A DNA stretch of 64,000 nt from Sycobia sp. Sy_11 (taxonomy: Eukaryota > Arthropoda > Insecta > Hymenoptera > Epichrysomallidae). The DNA lies in NCBI GenBank assembly GCA_018907035.1, contig JACCIC010000037.1, positions 186,001 to 250,000 on the forward strand. The letters are read 5' to 3'. The notes under the pieces are model-generated. The model saw only the letters and a program-made list of their open reading frames with translations, did not search any database and was not told the origin of the DNA. Of this stretch, positions 45,770-59,852 are shown one piece after another (position 1 is the stretch's first letter; each line of letters opens with the position of its first letter). The position numbers were made by a program, and so were the translations under genes.

Positions 45770-48700
45770 TCAACATTTTCAACAGAAAAAAATAATTTTC
45801 TTTAAGAATCACTTATAAATTTGGAATTAGAATATTTTTTTATAGTTTTACGTTATCTGAATTGGAGTAAATTCAAGTATAAAACATATGACTTTAACCA
45901 CATTATTTGATTTTGATAATACTCTTCAAAACAATGGCAAAAATACATTTTGTATATATGTATCATCAATAGTACAGTTCTTACCGGGTGAAGAAAGGCT
46001 TTATTTACAAAACGAGAGTTTACGAAGTCGAGGTTCGCAAAGAAGCCTTTTCGAACTCGGTAAGGATTATATTTTTGAGTATCTTAGGAGAACAGGAATC
46101 TAGCGGCCAAGGTGCGATTTGTAGGTGATAATGAGAACAATATCTTAATAAACCTACTATGTTTGGTCAAATTGTTAAGTTTTGAAACTGTAACAACTTG
46201 TTTTCAATTTCCCGCCGAACTTCTATTATTATAATCATGCACGTATATGTATATACTGTGCTATATGATTATAGTAAGAATATAGTAAGAATCATGTTAA
46301 AATATACTCATCTGACTGAAACGGGACCAATGAACATTTTAGTTGCTCTTTTCCAAGAAGTGAAATTAATATTCTTTCAGATTATATATGTTTTTTCATT
46401 TTCATCGACAGTTTCATTTGGTTTAGTTGCTATTTTAATATTTTATTAAATATATTTACGTAAATATTCCTATTTTATATAAAAATAAATTCTACAATTT
46501 TCTAATACAAGAAAATTATATAATATATAATTATCTAATACCAAAAAGTTGTATACAAAAATGTAAAGCTAAATTACATCATGCGCCGCGATTTTTTACC
46601 ATTTGATCTCCTATTACGTCGTTAAAAACGATTCAATTATTCAAATTTTGAAGTTCCTAGGCAGATGTTGGTGAGGGCCTATGTAACGATTCTATTTTCC
46701 TTTAAAATTTGACAAAATGTTCTAATTTGGATCACATATGAATTTTTTAATTTATTTTTTCTTAGATTATAAATTATCTACCATTAAATTATTATAATAA
46801 TCCTACTGGATTGATTCTATAGCAATTTAATTTATTTATCTATAATCATATGATTTAATCAGTGAAATCATTCTTTTTTGAGAGCCGAGAGTTATATTGT
46901 GAAAATAAAAACTCTATTTTCAGTGAAAAATGTTTTCATGCAAAGGGTCGCCACCCTGTTCAGAACTACAAAAGTATTAAACACTAAGAACATTGTTTAT
47001 CTTCATATTTTTTACAATTAATTATTTGCTTAAAATGTTGTAATTATAAAAATTATCATGCATGGCTAATACAAATTATTTTAAACGTTTTAGACGTCAT
47101 GTTTAGCTCGACTATTAAAATTTAAATCGAAGATCTGTAGTTGAAGATGAATTTTAGTTGTATAATAATTAACTTATATGATGTTAAGAGTACAAATTTT
47201 CACCAATATGAAATGGTGTCGAATAATTCCATCTTGCCTGGTAATTTTGTAGCTGTGCTTTTTAGTGATTTTTTTAGCTGTAGATTTTTAGTGATTGCAA
47301 TTTGAAAAAATCCTTACAACATTAATAACCCCTCTCCCCTCCCCAATTTTCAGCCTCCTAATAGGACATTGAAGGATTTCCAATTGATTTTTTAAGGTTT
47401 GAAAATATACGTACAAAATTATTAAAGTCATTCTCTACGTGACTCTGTATTCGGCGACCTGGATGTCCAAGCCCCAATATTACGAATGGAATATTGTATC
47501 GTCATCTATAATAGTAGATTGTACTGATTTTCAGCCTTCTAGGATATGTGAAAGTGTATAAAAATTATTTTTTAACTTTTGCAAAATATCGGTACAAAAT
47601 GATTAAAATCAAACCTACATGTATAATATAATATATAAATAGTATACTAAATTATTGCATTGTGATCTGGCATGGGAGTTTATATTAATTTTCAGCCCTA
47701 TATAGCATGCAAAAATGTGCTAAAAGCATTTGTCAAGATTTGAAAAAAAAATCCGTGCAAATGTACGTACTTACACTGCAGTGAGTTAAAGAAAAACGTA
47801 AATATCAAATTTCGACTTGAATCACAATCGTTTAAAATGTAGACACCGATATGAAAAGTTATAAGAAGAAAAGTCTACATAATTATCTAAGAATTATAAT
47901 GAGCCAGAATTTTTAAATATATTTAATCATATAATACAATATTCACAAAATTAGGTTTTAGTAGCTCAGAGTTTTGATACTTATAAAGATTTTACATATA
48001 TAGTCGTACATTTCCGAACGTATATTAAGATTTGTAAATCGTTCTGACCATTAATTTAGACTATTTATATTTTATACAATTATATAAATAAATTAAATTA
48101 TTATTATAAGCACTATGAAATTATTTTTAAGACAGAGATATTGTTGAGCCTCTGCCCCCTGCCCCATAGTCGAAACTCTTTATATGGGACACTGATTATA
48201 AGTATGTATTTTAATAAAGTGAAATTAATTACATTTACATGAAATACATGATCTAAAACGTATTAATATTTTCATGGCACGTCTGAATTATACTCATGCC
48301 GCCACCAACTTAGCATCCATTGAAAAGTAAGTTAAATTTTTCAATATTTTTAATATTTAATAATTATTTAAAATTCTTCTTTCATGTAATTTAATAATAT
48401 TTAGGTATAAACTATTAATAAATAATTTTTCATAATTTTTTACCTCATTACAATCTTAGTAATTCTTTGTAGAAATAGTTTTAAAAGGTGTTTTAAAATA
48501 AAAATTTAATGCCTACTACCATAAAAATATATATTTATTACAGCGTGGTAATTGGTTTTTATATAAATCGAAGTAACTTTTAACGTCATCTAAACGATTT
48601 ACATATTTTTTATAGTAACATTATCAAACTCATTAAAATAGAATATATGAACGTTATACATGCAACATTCTCTGCCTTTATTTTCATATTAAAAACTTTA

Positions 48701-49470
48701 TCACAGTCGAAACAGTAAAATGATTCGTTAAAGATTACTGCAGGCATTTTTGAACTATAGACGTGAAAGTTTTGATTTGTGCAGTAAACTGAAGTGTCAC
48801 GTTAATATATTTAAAGACTAGACTGACGTTTAAATAAAATAATCATACGAGTACAAGAGCACCTAAAATTTTTTTCAATTTATATCGCTCTAAAAACAAA
48901 ATTTTAATTTTAAGTGCTTTAACAATAGCTTTCCAATTTAACTGAGATAATACATGATTCTGTATATGATTATTGTACAAATTATTCTATTCAAAATGCT
49001 TAAAATGCATGATAATATAATTCTAATAATCACAAAACTGATTATGAATTATAATCAAATTGAAAATCAGTTCTTTCAGTCTTATCGTAGTACGTGAATC
49101 TTGGGATCATTATCTTACTGCAATTTTTGTTAATCTATTATACGCATTGAAACAAATTTTGTATAAACGTATGTAATAAATTGTATAATTTAAAATTGAT
49201 CAATATTATTTTATAATGTTGAGTGAACATGAGTTATAAAAATAAAATAATTATTTTAAACGTTTTGATTATTATAATTATTTTATGTTTTGTGAAAGTA
49301 AATTTTTTTGGTTAAATTGCACCTTTTTAGATTACCAATAAATTCAAATTAATAATTTTCTTTGATTTCTATAAATGCAGGATAGAAATCTATAATTTAT
49401 AATACAAAATTAATTTTAACTTTAAAATTAAATCTTAAAACTTATTCATTCAGTGATTCTGACATAGAAT
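45770..49470. other. Intergenic DNA between the retrotransposon and gene D
   Basis: Short ORFs (45888-46103 and 46198-46449) are not recognised. About 47.25-47.78 kb holds three degenerate tandem units, each with TTTTCAGCC (47347, 47528, 47689) and a downstream acaaaa(t)ta(t)taaa-type stretch. Nothing else is recognised. Confidence 0.4.
47300..47780. repeat. Degenerate tandem repeat, about 160-180 bp period
   Basis: The TTTTCAGCC anchors are spaced 181 and 161 bp apart. In each unit it is followed by a similar layout: cctaata-like, tgaaag/gtgctaa-like, a ttttttaa block, then gtacaaaat. Confidence 0.45.
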
Positions 49471-49480
49471 TTGAAAATTT

Positions 49481-51564
49481 TCATGTACCATCCATTGACA
49501 AACATAAGTAATATTGATTATGTTCTCTTCTGTAGTGCCAATAAATAAAAGCAATAATAATCATGACTAAAATAATTAACATCAAAATAGACGATGTTAA
49601 AATTGCTAAAAAATACAAAATTTTATATAAAATTTTACTTTTTTTTTAAAAATATATTGTTTTATAAAAAAGTAATTAAATATTGCATACCAATAATAGC
49701 AGTAATATTAATTCTGAATTGATATTTTTCAAAATCCATTAAGCATTCACGTTCCCAATTTTCAGGAATAACATCTTTTGTTAATCTTATAAATTGATTT
49801 AAAGAACATGCAGCATTACAACCAGGAAGTGTCAGCAAAGTTGGTTCTTCTGTGGAATTCTTATACGATATCTAAATGTTTTTATAAAATAATTAAAAGA
49901 ACTTATTTATATAACATTTTTAAATTTTAGAAATATATAAGTTATTACTAACGGTGACAATATATTGTTTTTGCGAATTAATTCTTAATTCTATAAGAAC
50001 AGCTGATGCATATGGAGGACAGTGAGGTTCAAATAAATTAAGAGTCATTAACAAATTAGCTATAGTATCATCATGAGCGCTGTAAATCCACAGTTTTCTG
50101 TCTGGTATTAGAGCCTTTTTAGTTTTTTGTTCCATGTGGTTTATCATTTCTTTCAACAAATTACCTATTTTGAAAAATTGATTATTGTACATATATAAAT
50201 GTTTTATTTAATTGTTGCTAGTTTTTCATTTCATACTTACCTGATTTTAATCTTTGAAGAATTTTATTATATGCTGAAATTGTAAAACTTTTTTCAGCTA
50301 ATGGCTTCATTTTATCTGGATATACTTTCTTTGTCCATTCGGGCAAAGTTTTATTATACAGCTCCTACAACCAGAATTTTAATAAATAAATATTAATAAT
50401 ATTAATTAAAAAACATATCAATATATTTTATTAAGAATATTTACTTCAATAAATAAATCATTATAAAGATATTCAATTTCTTCTAAAGACAATATAAGTT
50501 TTCCTGAGTTATCACTTAAATAATTATACAATTCAGCATTTTCTTTGCTTATATTTTTGATTTCTGGAGAATTTAATACTTTTTGTAATTCGTAATTATA
50601 TTTTTCACAATACTTTTTTCCACCTAAAAGACTATCTTCTTCTTGTGGAACTGTATGCACAGGTATAGGCATCCACTGCTTTAAATCCCATACTTGCTTG
50701 CCACGAGGAGGATAAAGACCAGCTAAATTAGCTTGTGCTGACATTAATGTTCTATCTACATCTGTACTTCTTATATAAATATCATGTAATGAATAACTTT
50801 CTGGAATCAGATCATTATACCGTCTCCTAAGCCATTTTCCTAAAAGTAGGTGTTGATGTTCCCCAAGCTGTTATGAGAACATTATTGAATACAAAAAAAA
50901 TGTTCAAAGTAAATAATTAATAATACTATGTATATAGAATATTATTACACTAGTAAGTTGACCGAAAGGAACTGGCCAAACTTTTTCATCTCTGTATGGA
51001 TCATTTGGATATGGCTCAACTGGAGTCCTATCTCCATGTCGAAACAGCTGTGATCAGATAAAATAATTTATTTAAAATTGAAATGTTTGAAAATATTTAA
51101 AACAATTAATTTTTCTTTAATTAAATACAAATTTAATTATTAACATACTCTTTTTAGAAATTATAAAGTAAATAATTATATGCTTTATATTATAAAGTAT
51201 GGGTAACCTTCATTAATAAAAACAAAAGTGAACATCTTTTGTTTCAAAGCTGCTTATTGTATATAAAAATGAGATATTCTAAAAGTATTGTAGATAATTA
51301 TTATGCCAAAATTTGATTCTTGACTGGATATAAAAAACATAATAATAAAATGCATCTTTTTATGTGTGTTTGAGCAAATTTCAAAATGTGTATAGTTATA
51401 TAAACAGATTGAAAAGGAAAGTTCGCAGCATGGTCATGTCCTTGCGCGATACGAATAACTTTATTTATACTTACGATGTTAGCAAAAATAATTTTTCCAA
51501 GTGTTTCATCAGAGCTGCTTAAGTTGAGAGAACTCAGGTAGAGAAAAAAAATAAATACCCTCAT
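49481..51564 (-). CDS. Histidine acid phosphatase gene D, membrane-anchored form (7 exons, 417 aa)
   Basis: Exons: 51475-51564, 50949-51047, 50445-50867, 50241-50364, 49953-50164, 49691-49871, 49481-49605 (1254 nt), all with GT-AG sites and compatible phases. Signal peptide from exon 1, then catalytic LFRHGDRTP (His34), [13 protein letters not shown] (Arg102 region), and SAHDDTI (His276-Asp277). Exon 6 continues past the points where B and C stop and joins exon 7, which encodes a hydrophobic helix (about residues 377-399, [20 protein letters not shown]) and a short tail [18 protein letters not shown]. It should be a type I membrane or lysosomal/cell-surface acid phosphatase, resembling the lysosomal and testicular acid phosphatases. 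A TATATAAAT box lies about 65 bp upstream of the ATG. This is likely the ancestral architecture of the array. Confidence 0.92.
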
Positions 51565-51626
51565 AATTTGAATATTTAATTGATTTGGACATTAAAAAAC
51601 AGTAAACATGAAAGCCTATAGAGAGT

Positions 51627-51635
51627 ATTTATATA
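51627..51635 (-). promoter_or_regulatory. TATA box of gene D
   Basis: TATATAAAT on the minus strand, 63-71 nt upstream of the ATG, leaving room for a 5' leader of about 35 nt. Confidence 0.5.
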
Positions 51636-51872
51636 CGCACACGATAGGTGCGATCGAAGTTTCACTATACAACTGCGTACCACTTATATTACAACACTGC
51701 TTATAATGTAATTATTAACTGGTTTTATATTAAACAGAACTACTGATTTCTTGGAGTTTTTTCGTTTTTGCACAAAGGCATATTACCCATGTAATTGTGT
51801 TGTGCACTGCATAGATTATACAAAGTGTGTACATGGTATATCCACAAATAAATACTATGCTTTTGCAAACAG

Positions 51873-51881
51873 GCGCGCGTG

Positions 51882-51980
<99 letters not shown>

Positions 51981-52046
51981 GAGAGAGAGAGAGAGAGAGA
52001 GAGCGAGCAGGGAGAGAGACGAGACAAGCACGAACACGCGCGCGCG

Positions 52047-52099
<53 letters not shown>
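51873..52099. repeat. Compound microsatellite (CG)n(CA)n(TA)n(GA)n...(CG)n(CA)n
   Basis: Blocks: CG-rich to 51888, (AC)n to 51924, (TA)n 51926-51977, (GA)n 51979-52002, a short unique spacer, a second CG-rich block and (CA)n 52041-52098. Long frames on both strands here are artefacts. Confidence 0.95.
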
Positions 52100-52101
<2 letters not shown>

Positions 52102-52104
52102 TGC

Positions 52105-55075
52105 TATGGTTGATAACCTCTGTATAATGGTCTTCGCGTCTTGCTCTTTGTTTGATTTAACATGCATTTAACAACTGCCATGTCGCCAAGTTTAAAAGAT
52201 GAATATTAATCTTAATAAACAGAAATCAAGAAATAAATAATAAGAAAATCAGGGGCGCAATAACCGGAGGTGTCAGGACACCCTCTAATGAGGGTACCCA
52301 ATATGCTAGATATATATTATACATACACATGGCTAGCTAACGTAAAACACAGTTCATCCGATTTTAATGAAAATCTGTATATTTATGGTTTTTGAAGATG
52401 ATGATTACGAATATCATTTTGATTTTTTGCGAAAATTCCATTTTCACGACAAAATACATTAAAAAAACATAGAAATAATGGTTTTTTAAATAAATTATAA
52501 AAGTAAGTAATTATAAAGAGAATTCGCGGGGTCTCATCACCGCGATACCCCGACTGGGGAACTGTTCTGAAAGGATAATTTAATTTTTCTCGAGAAATAT
52601 TAAGAACAGAAAAAATGTTAAGAACAGAAAATATCTATTTTGATGAGATTTACAACTTTTGTTGGAACGCTTTTTGGAAATTTTTCTTATTTATCGAGAA
52701 AAATTCAAAAAGCCATTATTTTTATAGGTTTTGTTATGGATTTCGCTATGAAAATTTAATATCCATCAAAAGCCATATTCGTAATCAGTACCGTAATAAA
52801 CATAAGCCTGCGAATTTTTATCAAAATCGTAGGTTACAGCTTTTTGTCGAAGTTTTATTCGAAATCATAATAAAAAAAAACGACCTAAGGCAATTAAGTG
52901 GTTTTATACTAGAGAATTTGATCAACTTTTAAGCAACTAAGACTGTTTAATTCTGCACATTTCACGTATCTCTATATCATAGGAGAATTATCGAGAACCT
53001 TGAGTATATTAACAAAAATAATATAACTGCATATACAGTTTGATTATGACATTAATAATCGACAATAATATTCTTGGCTTTAATAAGTCAATAAATTTCC
53101 AATCAGAATCATTGAATAAAACATATCGCAAGGAAAATATGAAACAGAATGAATAATAAAATGCTTAGAAAACTAAAAGCTATATAAAAAAACGCCGACA
53201 AAAAAGTTATTTATAGGAAGCAAAATATTTCAAGAACGCTTAAAGAATTGGTCAGTTTCTCATATGCACAAACATATTTTAGATAAACTTAACTGGAATA
53301 AATTAATGCAGGATTGTATTAGTAAACATGTCTATAGAAAAAGATTTGGAGAAATAAAAAATGTTAATTTTTAATAGAAATATTCGTTTTATCCTTTTGT
53401 TTAGATGCTTGGATATCTCCATAGAAATAAATTATTTAATTTTTATTATATTGAAAAAGTTCACCGTAATTAATCAATTATAAGTTTGTACATTGATAAA
53501 TAAAAATACGTTGATATATTTTACACGTACGGGTACAAAGTATAATTTATACAAATTAATTTTCGAAGAATAAGGTTTGGAAATTCATTATTTAAGAACA
53601 ATTGTCGAGTTATTTATACAAATTTAATTATCATTCAATTATTTCTTATTTAGTTTTTAATTAATATCATATTTATCAGTAATTAAAGATACGATATAAT
53701 TTGTTATACAAATAATCAAAAGCTACAAAAGAGGAGATTTAAAAGCTAATATTATCAGCCTGAACATCCTTATTTATGATGTGACGATCACCAAGCGAAA
53801 GTTTGAAATAAAGCGTTATTATATTTTCCAATTTTAATATTAATGATATTATATGACGGCTTACAAAAATAATATATTATCACTTGCAATCACAGCAAAG
53901 TTGATTTTCCTATTACTGGGAGATTGAGAACTATAGCGTGGATCTCGGATCGATACGCTGCATAACTTGACCGCGGAAATATTTAATAACTTTTGATCGA
54001 ATAGAGGCACCATCATTTTTAAAAATGAATTTTGTAGACGATAGAATACAGAACAAAATAATATTTATCACAATCGATTTCAGTTTGGCGCAGGCACGTA
54101 ACAATTATTTAACAATTCAATTGTTCATACTTTCAAGTTTTTAGCTATTAGAATTTTTTTAAAATTCGCTTTCCAAGGTTAAATAACAAAGTTTATAAAT
54201 TAACAAAGTTCAGCATGGATGCGATTAATGTAATTTGAGACGATCAGTTTCAAGTATGAATTCGGAAAAAAGATTTTTTCATCAAAATCCTAAAATTGGC
54301 CTTCAATAATTTTATATAGGAAAGCTGTAAAATCTTTAGACGATTTCAAAGTATCGATTTATTTTCACAAAATTTGTGCAATTTCTGTAAAAGAAAGTCA
54401 CCTTATTATTTGAACACACTTCGTATAATTTAGTTTTCATCAATTAAAACTTATTTTTCACGTTTGTTTGTTTTCTTTTTGCATCATCAGTTGTTTATAA
54501 TTATCGTTTTAATTTTTATTCATTAGCACCTGCGTAGGATAACAGACCAATAAGCCACCGAAACGTTGCAAAACAGCTATAAATTGAATCAGTAGTTAAT
54601 CAATTTTATATAAATACCAGTCTGATAAATAATCATGTTTGATATCTTTTGTATTTTTAATCCATGTATGATCGTCAATATCCCTCCCATTTCAATCAAA
54701 CGTTTTAAAAATTAGAGTATTACACAGTTTATGATTCTCTAAATCAAGATAAATTAAAAAAAATTTATTTCTTGATTTAATGTTACGGTAAAATTAAAAT
54801 TGAAGGATAATAGATAAATAGATAGGTAGATGTAAATTTATATGTATATTTGCATAAAATAAGTTTTAGTATAATATAGGAAGCGAGAGATAGATAAATA
54901 GATAGATTGATGGATGGAAAGCTAAATATGCATCGTAATTTGTAATCTTGGATACCAAATAATATTAATATTCAAAATTATTAATATAATTAATTACTAC
55001 ATAAAAGATATTCTATCAGTACATAAAATTTCATAAAATATAAAAATAAAATCAAACATAAATACTATATAAGAA
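52105..55075. other. Intergenic DNA with possible non-coding mobile element
   Basis: At 52.25-52.95 kb a less AT-rich, repeat-like segment contains cgcggggtctcatcaccgcg and nearby inverted stretches (about 52586-52610 against 52683-52705). The ORF at 52615-52932 is low-complexity and unrecognised. From 52.95 to 55.07 kb I see only AT-rich DNA. Confidence 0.35.
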
Positions 55076-55079
55076 TGCA

Positions 55080-55860
55080 GTAAAGCAGTCCATATCATCG
55101 ATATTACAGATAGTTAAATGAGCACCTTGGACTTGGAAAGATCGTCTTCAGTCTCGGTGCACCTATTGAGAGGAGCGAAATCTTTTATCCTTCCACCCTT
55201 CTAGAGAATTTCCTGGGAACGCATTTATAGATGAGACACGCTGGATACTGAAGTGACTGCAGACGTACGATTGCGCAAAGTATTATGGCCATGAAATAAT
55301 ATCTCCTAGAATCTATTATTAGCCAGCCCTGATACATCCCGAACGTGGCATCCTCATCGCACTTAAAACATTTCACGTGCCGCACACAGAAATTTTGCAG
55401 CTCTTAAAGACTGTTTATAATGTCAAGGGCGGTATCGAGCATAACGACTGCGCAGTAATACAAATAAGGGAACAGCAACGCTTCAGCAAGCTTTTTTCGT
55501 AATTTTTCAGTGGCGTAATTAAAAAAGGAAAAACAAACAAAAAAACCCCGTAATCGTTGAATACTTTTGTAATTTAATCAAGGTGGGGTTTTCTTGAGAG
55601 ATTTGAATCTAAAATCACACGGAGATTTATTAAAATATCTGAGATAGGCATTGAAATACCGTCACAGAGATGGACACAAAGCTAAGTGCCAGATTTCACT
55701 CTCGCAATAATTTTGCGGTACCCAAACAGCGAGGCAAAGGTCGTTCAAGCCGTCGTAGCTAATGCAGCCCGCGAAGGCAATGCAGTCCAATTCAATATTG
55801 AGTGAAATGAAACATGTAGTCTTTAACATTGTCTTCGTATAAAAAAACAATATTTTCTTA
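55080..55860 (-). pseudogene. LINE reverse transcriptase C-terminal fragment
   Basis: Minus-strand pieces match the end of a Jockey/CR1-like ORF2: INLRVILDSNLSRKPHLD (about 55635-55580), AKFLCAAREM-type and C..RRYYFMAIILCAIVRLQS (55385-55260), then ISLLSIGAPRLKT (about 55170). The pattern (LGVILDSNLSW, then LGWLTTDSRRYYFMAI) is common to insect non-LTR elements. At least two frameshifts and stops break it. The stretch 55660-55850 is probably further upstream coding of the same element but is too decayed to place. Confidence 0.6.
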
Positions 55861-55864
55861 TAAA

Positions 55865-56500
55865 AAGGTGTTCAAAGACAAACCATCAATCAGAACATTT
55901 GCTTCAATCTGGAGACGAAACGGAAGCTTTCTAATATTTTCTGTATATAAAAACTCATTAAACATGTTTATTTGAATAAAACAGCCAATGCTTTTATTAT
56001 ATTTGTTAATTAATTTATTATGGTTTTGCAGTATCCAACTGTAATTTATTTGTTAGTGAGCTGTTTGTTAGTGAACATTTTATTATATTTCTTTAAATCA
56101 AGAAAAGATGGCAAAATATATTTTAGCTACTTACGAGGGTCGACGGACATTACAATCTCTGTCTAAACTATCAGATACCCCGTGACACGTTGTGTCGGCC
56201 CTTAATGGCAGTTACGATGGATTACGTTAAGTCTCCGCAGTGTTCAAATTTTTTTATTTATACTGCTACGAAATTTCTATTTTGTTTATTTCATATTCGG
56301 AAAAACAAATATTTTTTGACTTATAGGAGGTCTTTCTCAGGTTCTGTATTGATGTATTTGCTTCACAGTGGCACCAACGCGGGTGTCAACGGGAATTGCG
56401 GACGGATATTCTATAACCCTATATCGAACTGGCGCCCGGCGGTTAAATAATCTGGCGCGACGCGTCGAGCCGGAAGTTTCGCGTACATATAATAATGGAT
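55865..56500. other. Intergenic DNA, turning GC/CpG-rich at the right end
   Basis: No gene is recognised. From about 56.36 kb the sequence is CpG-rich (for example ggcgcgacgcgtcgagccgg). Confidence 0.4.
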
Positions 56501-56502
56501 CT

Positions 56503-56676
<174 letters not shown>

Positions 56677-56679
56677 GAA

Positions 56680-57260
56680 AGAGAGCTACGCGAGAGCTTA
56701 GCTCAGTGTTGCTATAAAGGTTCGCGGATCCCACCCGTGTCTGTCCTTTATTCTCCTTCTCTCTTTTTCTCTGTCACTTTTTCCCAGTGTTTTCCCTATT
56801 TACAGCACATCGCGGGGCGGCTGGCGACCGCGACGATGGGCAGCGAGAAAAGGGGAGAGAGATAGATAGAGAGAGAGAGAGAGAAAGAGAGAGCAATATG
56901 AGAGCGCGACAGCATAGTGGTAGTAGTACATGGCGCGGCAGGCGGCGTGGGCGCGCGTCTAGTTGGCGGCCGGCCAAAATATCGACCTAAACCACTACCG
57001 CTGCAGCACGCCCCGCGCCACAACTGTGCGTTTTGTTACTACTCTCCCTATCCCTCTATCTCCCTCCCCTCGCTTTCTCTCGATTTTTTCGCCCTTATTT
57101 TTTCTCTCTTTTTTCCCAGTCATTTCCACTTTCTTTCTATTGGCCTCGCTCCGTCTGTTCAATGCGCCGCGCTCTGCGCGAGGCGCTGAGCTTCGCGCGC
57201 GCGTTGAATCATAGCGTCTCGAGATTCTTGCCGACCGGACCGGCGAAATTTTTGCTAATT
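56680..57260. other. CpG-rich segment, possible promoter or 5' leader region
   Basis: High GC with many CpG (for example gcgcgaggcgctgagcttcgcg) between GA and CT tracts, in contrast to the AT-rich surroundings. Overlapping frames on both strands are compositional. I find no convincing exon. Confidence 0.35.
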
Positions 57261-57765
57261 TTCTGCTTCATTTGGACTACAAAAGCTTATGTATATAATA
57301 GTTTGATTATATTCGTAGCAGAATATAGGCAGCGATTTTACTGTATTTTTTTCTGTAAACGATGTAGTCCTGTGTATAAGAGCCATTTATATAAAAACAC
57401 GATTTTTAAGGTAGTTTGAAAAATAATACATTTTTATTTCTATTTAGTTAATGACCAATCTTAAGATTCTGAATCAATAATAATTCAATATGAAATATGT
57501 AATAGTAAAGTATAACAATATCTTTATTATGAATCGACAAAAAAACGTTTAAAACCATATATTTTTTTCAACAAAGATTCCAAACCCATTTTCTGCTTTT
57601 CTATAAATTATTCATGGATTTATTTTTGGGTTTCAAGAATAGTACAAAAGAAACATATATTTTATTTTCGTATACTTTCTAACTTCCTTTCGGTTGTATT
57701 GCACCTCCAATTATTTTTCTTCTCTCTTATTTTTCATTTTCTCGATTTTCTTTCTATTCACAGAT

Positions 57766-57770
<5 letters not shown>

Positions 57771-57835
<65 letters not shown>
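57771..57835. repeat. (TA)n microsatellite
   Basis: About 32 AT units; a second (TA)n tract follows at 57973-58020. Confidence 0.95.
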
Positions 57836-57840
<5 letters not shown>

Positions 57841-57971
57841 GAATTTCCAAAGAAAACGATTTTCTTCACATGCTTATTTTGTTAGAAACAAATACGTTGA
57901 AAATAATTTATTTCTTTTATAATAAAATTTTTTATTCCTGTTTGTTATAATTATGGAATTGCTTACAAACG

Positions 57972-57972
<1 letters not shown>

Positions 57973-58020
<48 letters not shown>
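57973..58020. repeat. (TA)n microsatellite
   Basis: 24 TA units. Confidence 0.95.
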
Positions 58021-58021
<1 letters not shown>

Positions 58022-58029
58022 TAATTTAA

Positions 58030-58847
58030 AAATAATTTTAATCGGTCTATAGTAACAAAATAACTTATCTCCGTAATTTTCTATATAAAGTTTATCTTCA
58101 ATATCGATTATTAAAAATTAATTTTTATATTCATACACATTGGCTTAGTCAATATAAATTTATTAATTCTCGAATCATTTCACAATATCAAACGATTTTC
58201 TAGAATATTAACTATACAGAAATTTATTTATTTCTTGAAGCTTTTCAAATTAACTTGTATTATGCTTTAGAATAAATTATTAATAATACATTTATAATAC
58301 AAATTTAACTTTTCCATTTATTGCGTGTTGGAACAATTCAGCAAAATTTAAATAGACTTATAATTTACGTATACTCTGTAATATATATAGAACTTAATAC
58401 TCTAGTTTTTAGGTAGATGGGACCCATCGTGCCTTGAACTTAATTTACTTATGGCTTGGAATATTTAATAAGAATAGTTGGAATTCTTTATGTACAGCAT
58501 AAATAAAATACGAAATTATTTCATGAAATTTATCTTAATTTAAAAATCATTATTTCTTTATACATTTAAGAAATTCAAATAATTTCTTTTAGTATTGTAC
58601 GAGAAATTTTAAGATAACTTTATATAAAGTTTTTTGAAGTATGTTTTTTTGTTCATTCTTATATATTATATATAAATTTTATGATAATTAACTCCCGAAA
58701 TTGAACTATTACTTTACTATTTAGTAAATTCATATTATAATAGTGGACTTAAATTTATATGAAAAGTGATTTTACACTATGGTAGATAAGATATTTAAAT
58801 ATACACATAGGTATAAATATTTTAAACTTAATATATAATTTTAAACT

Positions 58848-58897
<50 letters not shown>

Positions 58898-59020
58898 ATG
58901 ATTCAATATCTATATTATTAGAAATCTATTTATTCTTACTAATCTTTTTAGATAACCTCAAGGGCATTTTAACATAGTCTAATATCCTGTGCTGCAGTAA
59001 AACAAATAACGAGAATCACA
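58030..59020. other. AT-rich intergenic DNA
   Basis: A further (TA)n run lies at 58851-58891; no gene is recognised. Confidence 0.5.
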
Positions 59021-59027
59021 TATATAT

Positions 59028-59034
59028 GCGCGCG

Positions 59035-59125
<91 letters not shown>
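59028..59125. repeat. (GC)n(AC)n microsatellite
   Basis: A short GC block followed by about 41 AC units. Confidence 0.96.
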
Positions 59126-59127
<2 letters not shown>

Positions 59128-59499
59128 CAGTTCAAAACTGAACAAAAACAATCTCTATACCGCTTTATTTATTTGGCGAATATAAAACTTTAACCAGCGA
59201 TCTCTCTACTTCTATCTGTGTGGAAGAATTCGTCGCCTGCGATTCGAGGAAACTTCTCCTCTTCATCCCTCACTGCTTATGCCTTTACCAGTCGGAGTCA
59301 CCCTTGTCGCGCATATTCTATATAGGTTTTTGCAAATGACCGAGGCGTCAGGGTCGCGTTTTCTCGTACATTTCTTTTCCAACACACGAGAATTATATAT
59401 GTACATACGCATGCGTACATACATTCATACGTATCTCTCTCTCTCTCTATATATATATATATACACGCACACATACATGTATTCTTACATGCATACCAT

Positions 59500-59798
59500 A
59501 CATACATCGATCGAGTCACCAAGCAATCCACCACAGGGTATACGTGCAGCAGAGTTCTTGCGCCTCCTTTTTCCGCACCTTCCACGCCGGACTTCAGCAC
59601 ACTGCCCCCCCCCCCTCTCCAACGTTCGCTTCGCGCAGAAAGAGGGAAGCGTATATAAACAGCATGCGGAGTATTTGCGCGGAAGGGCTTACGGCCGCAT
59701 CTCATTTCCGGAAATTGAAATTCGTCTGCGCGCCGAATAAGTTTGTCTCATCCCCCCACCTAACCCCTCTTAACTCGCATAGTTCCACATCCCGTACC

Positions 59799-59852
<54 letters not shown>

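Noticed and set aside
51730..52171. Long ORFs on both strands with His-Thr, Cys-Val, Tyr-Ile and Arg-Glu runs
   Set aside because: They are translations of (CA)n, (TA)n and (GA)n tracts.
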